The notes below the pieces were generated by a model, which saw only the letters and a program-made list of their open reading frames with translations, searched no databases and was not told where the DNA came from. 64,000 bases of DNA from Firmicutes bacterium UBA5493 (GTDB taxonomy: Bacteria; Bacillota; Limnochordia; Darwinibacteriales; Darwinibacteriaceae). Below are positions 58,089 through 64,000 of the stretch, piece by piece; positions within the stretch are counted from its first letter, which is position 1; each line of letters starts with the position of its first letter. Position numbers and translations under genes: made by a program. Location: NCBI GenBank assembly GCA_002424045.1, contig DIPH01000038.1:13171-77170 (forward strand), written 5' to 3'.

Positions 58089-58469
58089 GTGCTAGGTTCT
58101 AAGAAATCCAATGAACTGGAAAAAACGATCCATACAGGGATCCACGGCACACCGCAGCTTCGGCCCGATGAAAAGAGACGCTTTTTGGGCTTTTTCAGGG
58201 AACGGGTGATTCAGGCTATTACCTTTAAGCAGATTCAGACTACTGAAGGTCTTAAAATCATGGAGGAGGCCCTTGGAGATTCTCGCGGGGTGGAGCTGGT
58301 TATTCATCAAAAGGCCAGAACCAGGGCGATGCCCCTCATAGTGCAGGCTCGCAAACAAGGTCTGGATTTTACCATTGTTTCTAACCCAAATCTCCAAGGT
58401 GAGGTGGCAGTGATCTTGGTAGCCAAAGACGCAGTGGATGTTCCCACTCTTTATTCTGAACAAAATTGA
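58089..58469 (+). CDS. yueI: YueI family protein (DUF1694)
   Basis: 126 residues from GTG 58089, five bases after GGAGGG; an upstream GTG frame lies in the tRNA and is not real. The N-terminal IHGTPQLRPDEKRRFLGFFRERVI is the DUF1694 signature. The family has a compact alpha/beta fold; biological role unknown. It stands between two terminators and therefore probably depends on read-through from the tRNA promoter or on a promoter I cannot see. Confidence 0.82.
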   Translation: MLGSKKSNELEKTIHTGIHGTPQLRPDEKRRFLGFFRERVIQAITFKQIQTTEGLKIMEEALGDSRGVELVIHQKARTRAMPLIVQARKQGLDFTIVSNPNLQGEVAVILVAKDAVDVPTLYSEQN

Positions 58470-58504
58470 GAGGTGTAGCCATGAGGGCCACACCTCGTTT
58501 TTTT
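58470..58504. terminator. Terminator between yueI and the converging membrane gene
   Basis: GAGGTGT-A-GCC pairs with GGC-C-ACACCTC (one A/C mismatch), followed by GTTTTTTT on the + strand; on the - strand a shorter T run (ATTTTG) follows, so weak two-way use is possible. Confidence 0.75.
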
Positions 58505-58967
58505 AGCCAACGATCTTCTCATCGTCTGTGAATCCAAAGGTCTCTTCGCTGTTCTCATTTTCTTGCTCTTCTTCTATGTCCTCTTCTTCTACGGTGGTTA
58601 TCTCTGGCTCAACCTGTGGCTTTTGTTTCGGTTCCTTTGGTTTTGCAGGGGCTAGAACGAGACTCACTAGAATAAAGGCCAGGCCCACAAAGAGCGGCAG
58701 TAGCCCTGCCAAGAGCCAGGGGCCAACACCTAAGGTGATGAGGCCAATGGTGAGGGCGAGACCAATCAGACCGATAACCAGACCAATGGCGAGGATGGTC
58801 TTGTGGTTCTTCCGTTTTTGGCGCTGGTCTTCCGGTGATATTCCCTGGGCAATGAGGGCCATGCGCTCTTTGTAGCTAAACCATCGTAAGGCGATGACCA
58901 AGAGCACGACCAGTGCAGTGAGAATAATGGGGGTAAAATACGCTAAATAGGTCACAGTATAATTCAC
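58503..58967 (-). CDS. Two- or three-span membrane protein with acidic tail
   Basis: 154 residues on the minus strand from GTG 58967, five bases after GGGAGAGA; an ATG at 58982 lies before that site. Three hydrophobic segments (FTPIILTALVVLLVIAL, TILAIGLVIGLIGLALTIG and a WLLAGLLPLFVGLAFILVSL segment) with a cytoplasmic RQKRKNHK turn, then a tail rich in Glu and Pro. The KERMALIAQGISPEDQRQ segment occurs in small membrane proteins found with DUF4097 or anti-sigma-like genes. It is coupled to the DUF4097 gene (TAA at 58969). Confidence 0.65.
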   Translation of the reverse strand: MNYTVTYLAYFTPIILTALVVLLVIALRWFSYKERMALIAQGISPEDQRQKRKNHKTILAIGLVIGLIGLALTIGLITLGVGPWLLAGLLPLFVGLAFILVSLVLAPAKPKEPKQKPQVEPEITTVEEEDIEEEQENENSEETFGFTDDEKIVG

Positions 58968-58968
58968 A

Positions 58969-59868
58969 TTAATCTCTCCCATTCGTTTGATTTTTTAGCT
59001 CCAAGGAACCTAGAGACAGATCCACAAAAATCGATCCCCTCTGCTCCCCTTCACCAATAATTCCCTGAATACGTTCTTTACTTTGCTGCCCCTTAAAGGG
59101 AACCATAATACCGAAGGACCCTAGGCTAATGCGTCCCTCTAATACATATGATTCATCTGGCGAAAGAAGTAGTGTTAAATCACCTAAACTGCTTTCGAGT
59201 ACATTGTGGTTCGCAAGACTGGCTTCAATGGTCAGGTCACCGAGGTGTGAGAGGGCTACCAGTTCTTTTTCAAATTGGGAATTGGAGATCTCAATATTCC
59301 CCAGAGATGTTTCTAGATAGGCATCGCCCTTGAAACCTTGTAACTTGATCGTTCCAAGATGATCAAGGACTCGCAGGGCCCCCTGAAGGTTCTTGACTTC
59401 GACCTCTCCTAGGTTTGTCTTAAGGTCCAATTCGGTGTGGACGGGTACTTGAATGACCAGATCTGCTCTGACCATCTCATTGTTGCGCGTCTTGGGCATG
59501 AGTACTTGTAAAGTATTTTCTTCTGTAGTATTTGTGATCTCAAGGGACACTCCCCCCACGAGCTCCTGGGCTCTTACGGGGGTGGCCGCTCTGGTTTGTA
59601 CATGCATATGGACTTGGATTTGCTCAACATCGCCCCCTTGTACTACGATTTGTCCATGGGGCGTGTCAACTGCAAGCTTTGGCCTAGTTTCCACAACATG
59701 TTCTGTTTTCTTCTCTTGAGAGTTGCTGAAGGGCGAGGTAACTGCTAGGGGTGTACCAGGCTCCTGGGAGCCAAAAAGCGGGATGGGCAGCAACCCTGTA
59801 CTAGCCACCATTAGTGCAAGCACTGCAATCAACAGCAAAACGGTAACGACGATACCGGACTTTCGCAT
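58969..59868 (-). CDS. Membrane-anchored DUF4097 beta-repeat protein
   Basis: 299 residues on the minus strand from ATG 59868, behind AAAGGATGA. One N-terminal membrane segment (GIVVTVLLLIAVLALMVAS) is followed by a Ser/Pro linker and an outer right-handed beta-helix-like domain made of repeated LGxxxxxxxxG rungs (LDLKTNLGEVEV, LDHLGTIKLQG, LETSLGNIEIS, LSHLGDLTIEA, LESSLGDLTLL). Such proteins are often linked to envelope-stress sensing, but no regulator is visible here. The following gene is translationally coupled. Confidence 0.75.
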   Translation of the reverse strand: MRKSGIVVTVLLLIAVLALMVASTGLLPIPLFGSQEPGTPLAVTSPFSNSQEKKTEHVVETRPKLAVDTPHGQIVVQGGDVEQIQVHMHVQTRAATPVRAQELVGGVSLEITNTTEENTLQVLMPKTRNNEMVRADLVIQVPVHTELDLKTNLGEVEVKNLQGALRVLDHLGTIKLQGFKGDAYLETSLGNIEISNSQFEKELVALSHLGDLTIEASLANHNVLESSLGDLTLLLSPDESYVLEGRISLGSFGIMVPFKGQQSKERIQGIIGEGEQRGSIFVDLSLGSLELKNQTNGRD

Positions 59869-60040
59869 ACGAGATTCATCCTTTCTGCCTGACGAGCCCT
59901 CATAATTTGAGTTCCATAAAAAGTCACATTGTCCTGTCTGGGGGTGGTCAAATTTAGGACAAATTTTCCAAATACAAAGGGAAAGACTGACATATGTAGA
60001 AATACAGAGGGGCAAAAGACTACTATGGGAGGCGATTTTT

Positions 60041-61558
60041 TTGAGAGCTAAGTTGAGAAGTTCTTGGTTTGTACTGGTCTTGGTTCTAGTAACAGTGTTG
60101 TCTGCTAGTTTGCCTATCTTCGCTGCGGAGATCATTATCCTGCATACCAATGATGTCCACTCACGTGTTGAATCTCATATTCCTCAAGGTGCCGAAGGCG
60201 AACAAGGTGGTCGTGTTAGGGCTGCAACGTTGATCGAGGAGATCCGAGACATGTATGGCAGAGAAAAAATCCTTCTGCTTGATGCTGGAGATGCTATTCA
60301 TGGTATGAACATTGACAATTTGTTCGGTGGTTTACCCTCCATCGAAATCATGAATGCCATGGGTTATGATGCTTTTACCCTTGGTAACCATGAGTTTAAT
60401 TACGGGCAAGAAGTATTAGCTGAGCGTATTTTGGATGCCAAGTTTCCAACCTTAGCAGCCAATGTAATGAGGGAAGATGGTTCGCTCTTTGCCGGCTACA
60501 GTGCTTTAGTCAAAGAAGTGAATGGTGTTAAAGTAGGTATTATTGGTTTGGTGGCAGAAGAGACCCCTATAGTAACCCACCCTAAGAATGTGGAAGGTCT
60601 TAAATTTCTTGATCCTATCGATATTGCCAAGCGGACGGCGCAGGTTATCCGCCCTGACGTGGACATCCTCATCGCCTTGAGTCATCTAGGCTTAAGCAAG
60701 GATGTGGAATTAGCAGAGGCGGTTCCTGAGTTTGATGTTATTGTGGGTGGACATAGCCACACCGTGTTAGACGTACCAAGGGAAGTTAATGGTGTTCTAA
60801 TTGCCCAAGCCCATGAATACGCCAATAATCTTGGTTTCCTGTATCTTGAGGTGGAAGATAAAGAGATTGTGGCCCATGAAGGCTTCTTGATTCCTGTAAC
60901 CGCTGACGTTGAGAAGCATGGGGGGGTTCAATCCATTATTGACGATTGGAATCAGCAGCTGCAGGCGCGCCTTAATCACGTGATTGGCACCAGTAACATA
61001 GCCTGGGACGGCGAGCGTGCCTCCGTTCGTACCCAAGAAACCAATCTCGGTAATCTCGTTGCCGACGTGATTCGAGATGCTGTAGGCAGCGACATCGCTG
61101 TTACCAATGGGGGCGGCATCCGCGCTAGTATTCATGCTGGTGACATCCGCGTAGCTGATGTTTATAATACACTGCCCTTTGACAACACCCTTGTTGTTGT
61201 AGAAATGATGGGTATGGATATTCTAGAGGCTCTAGAGCACAGCGTGCGGCTGTTGCCAGAGCAAAATGGTGCATTCCTCCAGGTGTCTGGGATTACCTTT
61301 GAGGTAGATCCAGGTGCATTACCTGGCGGGCGTGTCATTAACGTAAAGGTGGGCGAAAATAGACTTGCAACTGGCGGATACTACACTGTAGCCACGAACG
61401 ATTTTATTGCTGCGGGTGGAGATGGCTACGACATGTTCATGAATGCAACCCTCGTGGCGGAGACCGGCATTATGCTCCGGGATGTTATGGTTGATTACAT
61501 TGCTCAACAAGGCAACGCAGAAGCTCCTGAAGGTGGACGGATTGTGATTGATAAGTAG
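60041..61558 (+). CDS. Secreted 5'-nucleotidase/UshA-family metallophosphatase
   Basis: 505 residues, TTG 60041 behind GGGAGGCGA. Signal peptide (VLVLVLVTVLSASLPIFA, cut before AEI), a calcineurin-like metal domain with ILHTNDVHSR, LDAGDAIHG, LGNHEFNYG and VGGHSHTVLD, and a C-terminal nucleotide-binding domain (ETNLGNLVADVIRDA, NGGGIRASI, and TNDFIAAGGDGYDMF). These enzymes hydrolyse extracellular nucleotides to nucleosides. No cell-wall anchor is visible. A strong terminator follows, so it is monocistronic. Confidence 0.93.
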   Translation: MRAKLRSSWFVLVLVLVTVLSASLPIFAAEIIILHTNDVHSRVESHIPQGAEGEQGGRVRAATLIEEIRDMYGREKILLLDAGDAIHGMNIDNLFGGLPSIEIMNAMGYDAFTLGNHEFNYGQEVLAERILDAKFPTLAANVMREDGSLFAGYSALVKEVNGVKVGIIGLVAEETPIVTHPKNVEGLKFLDPIDIAKRTAQVIRPDVDILIALSHLGLSKDVELAEAVPEFDVIVGGHSHTVLDVPREVNGVLIAQAHEYANNLGFLYLEVEDKEIVAHEGFLIPVTADVEKHGGVQSIIDDWNQQLQARLNHVIGTSNIAWDGERASVRTQETNLGNLVADVIRDAVGSDIAVTNGGGIRASIHAGDIRVADVYNTLPFDNTLVVVEMMGMDILEALEHSVRLLPEQNGAFLQVSGITFEVDPGALPGGRVINVKVGENRLATGGYYTVATNDFIAAGGDGYDMFMNATLVAETGIMLRDVMVDYIAQQGNAEAPEGGRIVIDK

Positions 61559-61574
61559 TGGTAATAGTAGTGCG

Positions 61575-61611
61575 AGGCTGCCAGGCAAAAAAAGCCAGGC
61601 AGCCTTTTTTC
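61575..61611 (+). terminator. Intrinsic terminator after the 5'-nucleotidase
   Basis: AGGCTGCC and GGCAGCCT with an inner GGC/GCC and an A-rich loop, followed by TTTTT. Confidence 0.88.
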
Positions 61612-61686
61612 GAATTTAGCGCGCTGACCGGTCTTTGGACGCCAATGCACCGGAGCTGCAACGTTGAATTAATTGGGAGCATTTGC

Positions 61687-61716
61687 TTGCAGCGTAAAGT
61701 GTCTTTATATTATACT
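61687..61716 (+). promoter_or_regulatory. Probable promoter of the potassium uptake genes
   Basis: TTGCAG (61687-61692) and TATACT (61711-61716), spacer 18. The remaining leader (to 61791) shows no riboswitch fold I can recognise. Confidence 0.45.
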
Positions 61717-61791
61717 TATAAAATAACCTGGTGCCAAACACAGTTCTTTGGCTTGACCCGTAGTAAGTCCATTAGATCGGGAGGGTAATGA

Positions 61792-63135
61792 ATGGGACAC
61801 AAAATTCGATCACTCACGTATCCACAGTTAGTTGTACTAGGATATCTCGTCATTATTACCATGGGTACGGTTCTCTTATCTTTTCCTATGGCCACCCGGA
61901 GCAATGTTTCAGTTGGATTTGTTGATGCCCTATTTACTGCTACTTCTGCAACTTGCGTGACGGGTCTAGTCGTGTATGATACGTTCACCCATTGGTCACT
62001 ATTTGGGCAAATTGTGATCATGACGCTTATTCAGATAGGCGGTCTCGGATTCATGGCAGTTATTACAATGTTTTCTTTTTTCTTGCGGCGGAGAATTGGA
62101 TTGAAAGAACGGGGCCTTCTGCGGGAAAGTGTAAATAGTATGTACCTTGGTGGCGTTGTACTCTTAATCAAGCGCCTTTTGATTGGCACTTTTTTATTCG
62201 AGGGATTTGGCGCGGTCATTTTATCTGCGCGATTTATTCCTCAAATGGGCTTAACAACAGGAATTTATAATGGAATCTTTCACTCTGTTTCAGCATTCAA
62301 TAATGCGGGATTCGATCTCATGGGCAAATACGGGAAATACTCGTCTTTGATATCTTATGCAGGAGATCCCGTGGTTACTCTAACCATCATGGGTCTGATC
62401 ATCGTAGGCGGGATCGGCTTTTTTGTGTGGGATGATATTCTCAAACATCGACATCGTTTCAAGGAGTACCAGTTGCACACCAAGATCGTTTTTGCTATTA
62501 CCAGTTTTCTTATTACCTGGGGCGCAATCGTCTTTTTTCTATTTGAACGAACAAACCTCCTAAACGGACTGCCTTTTGGTGAGAAAATATTGGTCTCTCT
62601 GTTTTCGGCGGTGACGCCAAGGACCGCTGGTTTTAGTGTGGTTGATATGGGTGTATCGTTGCCTGGAACTAGGCTGCTGACAATGATCCTAATGTTCATT
62701 GGTGGTAGCCCAGGATCAACGGCCGGTGGTATCAAGACTACGACATTTGCAGCTCTCGTGATCTCAGCATGGTCAAGCTTGAAAAACACTAAAGGTGACA
62801 GTGTTTTCGGCCGCCAGCTAGAAGAGTCTGCTCTGCGTAGAGCGAATACTGTAGTGGTAATTAACCTAACGCTTGTGTTAGTCAGCTCTTTGGTCATCAG
62901 CGCTACCAAGCCCGTGCTACCTTTGGGAGACGCTGTCTTTGAAACCGTTTCTGCTTTAAGCACCGTGGGTCTTTCAACCGGAATCACCGGATCGCTTGGT
63001 ATAATTGGGCAGCTCATGTTGATATTGCTAATGTATACAGGGCGAGTGGGGAGCATTTCGCTTGCTTTATTATTCATGCAACACAGAATGCCGGTTTCGA
63101 TCCAGAAACCGACTGAAAAAATCATAATCGGATAG
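61792..63135 (+). CDS. ktrB: Potassium uptake channel subunit KtrB/TrkH
   Basis: 447 residues, ATG 61792 behind GGGAGGGTAATGA. A four-fold repeat of membrane-pore-membrane units; the selectivity-filter stretches SATCVTGLVV, SAFNNAGFDLM, TPRTAGFSV and STVGLSTGITG are all visible, and the GGSPGSTAGGIKTTTF intramembrane gate loop is intact. The length matches KtrB rather than the longer Trk form. It is followed by the RCK subunit gene ten bases later. Confidence 0.93.
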   Translation: MGHKIRSLTYPQLVVLGYLVIITMGTVLLSFPMATRSNVSVGFVDALFTATSATCVTGLVVYDTFTHWSLFGQIVIMTLIQIGGLGFMAVITMFSFFLRRRIGLKERGLLRESVNSMYLGGVVLLIKRLLIGTFLFEGFGAVILSARFIPQMGLTTGIYNGIFHSVSAFNNAGFDLMGKYGKYSSLISYAGDPVVTLTIMGLIIVGGIGFFVWDDILKHRHRFKEYQLHTKIVFAITSFLITWGAIVFFLFERTNLLNGLPFGEKILVSLFSAVTPRTAGFSVVDMGVSLPGTRLLTMILMFIGGSPGSTAGGIKTTTFAALVISAWSSLKNTKGDSVFGRQLEESALRRANTVVVINLTLVLVSSLVISATKPVLPLGDAVFETVSALSTVGLSTGITGSLGIIGQLMLILLMYTGRVGSISLALLFMQHRMPVSIQKPTEKIIIG

Positions 63136-63145
63136 GGGGTTGAAT

Positions 63146-63811
63146 ATGAAGTCAGTCTTAGTGATAGGTATTGGACAGTTTGGCAGGCAATTAAGCGTCA
63201 AAATGAGCGAGCTGGGAAACGAGGTAATGGTTGTGGACACGGACGAAGAGAAGCTTCAGGACGTTCTACCTCACGTGACTAGTGCCGAAATAGGGGATTG
63301 CACAAATGAGGATGTATTGCGAAGCATGGGAGTGCGCAACTTTGACGTGTGCTTTGTGTGCGTCGGCGACAGCTTTGAGAATAGTCTGCAGATTACCAGT
63401 TTGCTTAAAGAGCTAGGAGCTAAGCATGTAATTAGTCGGGCTAGCAGTGACGTTCATGCGAAATTCTTGTTGCGGAACGGTGCTGATGAGATTGCCTACC
63501 CAGAGCGAGACATAGCTCACAAATTAGCGGTACAGAACAGTACAAATAGTCTTTTTGACTACTTTGAATTGACTGAGGATGTATCAATCTATGAAATTCC
63601 ACCTATTGAGAGTTGGGTGGGGAGGACAATCAAAGAAGTAAATGTGAGAGTTAAATACCAGGTGAGCATTTTGGCGACTAAAGTTGGGGAGAAAGTATCT
63701 CCTCTGCCTTCGGCTGATCATGTTTTCACCGCTGATGAACACCTAATGATTCTTGGCGATTACACTCACGTAGCGCGGTTATTAAAGTTAATCGACACAA
63801 AGAGGATATAG
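63146..63811 (+). CDS. ktrA: Potassium uptake regulatory subunit KtrA (RCK)
   Basis: 221 residues from ATG 63146, six bases after AGGGGG. A Rossmann RCK_N domain (KSVLVIGIGQFGRQLSVKM with GxGxxG, VVDTDEEKLQD, about 1-135) binds ATP/ADP, and an RCK_C domain (about 140-221) is the part that in other KtrA proteins binds c-di-AMP. It forms the octameric gating ring for KtrB. Confidence 0.93.
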   Translation: MKSVLVIGIGQFGRQLSVKMSELGNEVMVVDTDEEKLQDVLPHVTSAEIGDCTNEDVLRSMGVRNFDVCFVCVGDSFENSLQITSLLKELGAKHVISRASSDVHAKFLLRNGADEIAYPERDIAHKLAVQNSTNSLFDYFELTEDVSIYEIPPIESWVGRTIKEVNVRVKYQVSILATKVGEKVSPLPSADHVFTADEHLMILGDYTHVARLLKLIDTKRI

Positions 63812-63885
63812 ACATGGTTCGTATCGGGTAGTCAGTAGACAGTCATTTTTTACCCAGATTCGCTGGATAGGGATCTCTTTTTTTC

Positions 63886-63914
63886 TTGACACTCATAGCC
63901 GCGAGGATTATAAT
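63886..63914 (+). promoter_or_regulatory. Perfect-consensus promoter of tRNA-Lys
   Basis: TTGACA (63886-63891), 17 bases, TATAAT (63909-63914), 14 bases before the tRNA 5' end. Confidence 0.88.
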
Positions 63915-63928
63915 GAATTTTGTGGTGT

Positions 63929-64000
63929 GGGCCATTAGCTCAGTTGGTAGAGCACCTGACTCTTAATCATGGTGTCCCGGGTTCGAGTCCCTGAAGGCGC
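63929..64000 (+). tRNA. tRNA-Lys (anticodon CUU), imperfect and cut by the window end
   Basis: GGGCCAT-TA-GCTC...GAGC shows a good 5' half. The anticodon loop CTCTTAA gives CUU (63962-63964). The 3' half fits poorly: the anticodon stem CCTGA/TCATG, the T stem CCGGG/CCCTG and the acceptor GGGCCAT/AAGGCGC contain one, one and two mismatches. The discriminator base and CCA lie beyond base 64000. Confidence 0.6.

Noticed and set aside
61612..61791. c-di-AMP (ydaO-type) riboswitch before ktrB
   Set aside because: Such riboswitches often precede Ktr genes, but the leader is short after the likely promoter and none of the conserved internal sequences are visible.
1..64000. CRISPR arrays, insertion sequences, prophage or integrase-bounded islands
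   Set aside because: No regularly spaced repeats, transposase, integrase or phage structural genes were found; both tRNA genes lack adjacent integrase genes and att-like duplications.

Overview
This window looks like origin-proximal chromosome of an endospore-forming member of the Firmicutes (Bacillota), probably a deep anaerobic lineage of the Clostridia/Limnochordia kind; that placement is inferred from gene content and order only. Evidence: the order rpmH-rnpA-yidD-yidC-jag-mnmE-mnmG-rsmG-noc-soj-spo0J-yyaC; sporulation genes (yyaC, lonC, sipL-like, spoVT, spoVB-like, a spoIID-like gene, yabP, yabQ); TTGACA/TATAAT promoters; strong AGGAGG-type ribosome sites; and frequent GTG/TTG starts. 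Nearly all genes are on the + strand, pointing away from an origin expected to the left of the window. dnaA and dnaN are not present. There is no phage, insertion sequence or CRISPR array.

Layout. 1-0.8 kb: the 3' part of a peptide-type ABC solute-binding protein gene, out of place next to rpmH. 0.9-9.8 kb: ribosome and membrane-insertion genes, tRNA modification (mnmE, mnmG, rsmG) and the chromosome partition genes noc, soj and spo0J, with an exact Noc-binding palindrome inside noc and three parS-like sites in and after spo0J. 9.8-12.4 kb: yyaC, a YkvI-like membrane protein, a TPR protein and a tight cluster of four DnaA boxes. 12.4-16.8 kb: the complete P/T/H part of the glycine cleavage system (gcvT-gcvH-gcvPA-gcvPB). 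16.8-25.2 kb: PrsA-like foldase, DUF951 zinc protein, two-P-loop ATPase, queT, ychF, the rpsF-ssb-rpsR operon, yybS, rplI and lonC. 25.3-30.4 kb: mgtE, galT-galK, ridA, ddl. 30.4-34.6 kb: an ABC-F ATPase, a DnaD-like protein and replicative helicase DnaB. 34.6-46.6 kb: rsmA, ykuK, veg, a degenerate spore-type GH18 protein, a SipL-like protein, ispE, a MobA-like transferase, purR, a DUF559 nuclease-fold protein, a naturally short glmU, prs, rplY and pth. 46.6-57.9 kb: mfd, spoVT, a spoVB-like flippase, mazG and hup (both on the - strand), a spoIID-like gene, yabP-yabQ-divIC-yabR, DUF501 and ppx/gppA. 57.9-64 kb: tRNA-Leu(UAA), yueI, a DUF4097 pair, a 5'-nucleotidase, a KtrB/KtrA potassium uptake pair and an imperfect tRNA-Lys that runs to the window edge.

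In Bacillus subtilis the first half (rpmH to the replicative helicase) lies on one side of oriC and the second half (rsmA to yabR) on the other. Here they are joined head to tail on one strand. Most of the window is well-known core genome. The points most worth a second look are the DnaA-box cluster, the Noc and parS sites, the short glmU, the inactive-looking GH18 protein, the nuclease-fold gene that occupies the usual spoVG position, and the CTG-started DUF501 gene. I did not find a clear new multi-gene system.
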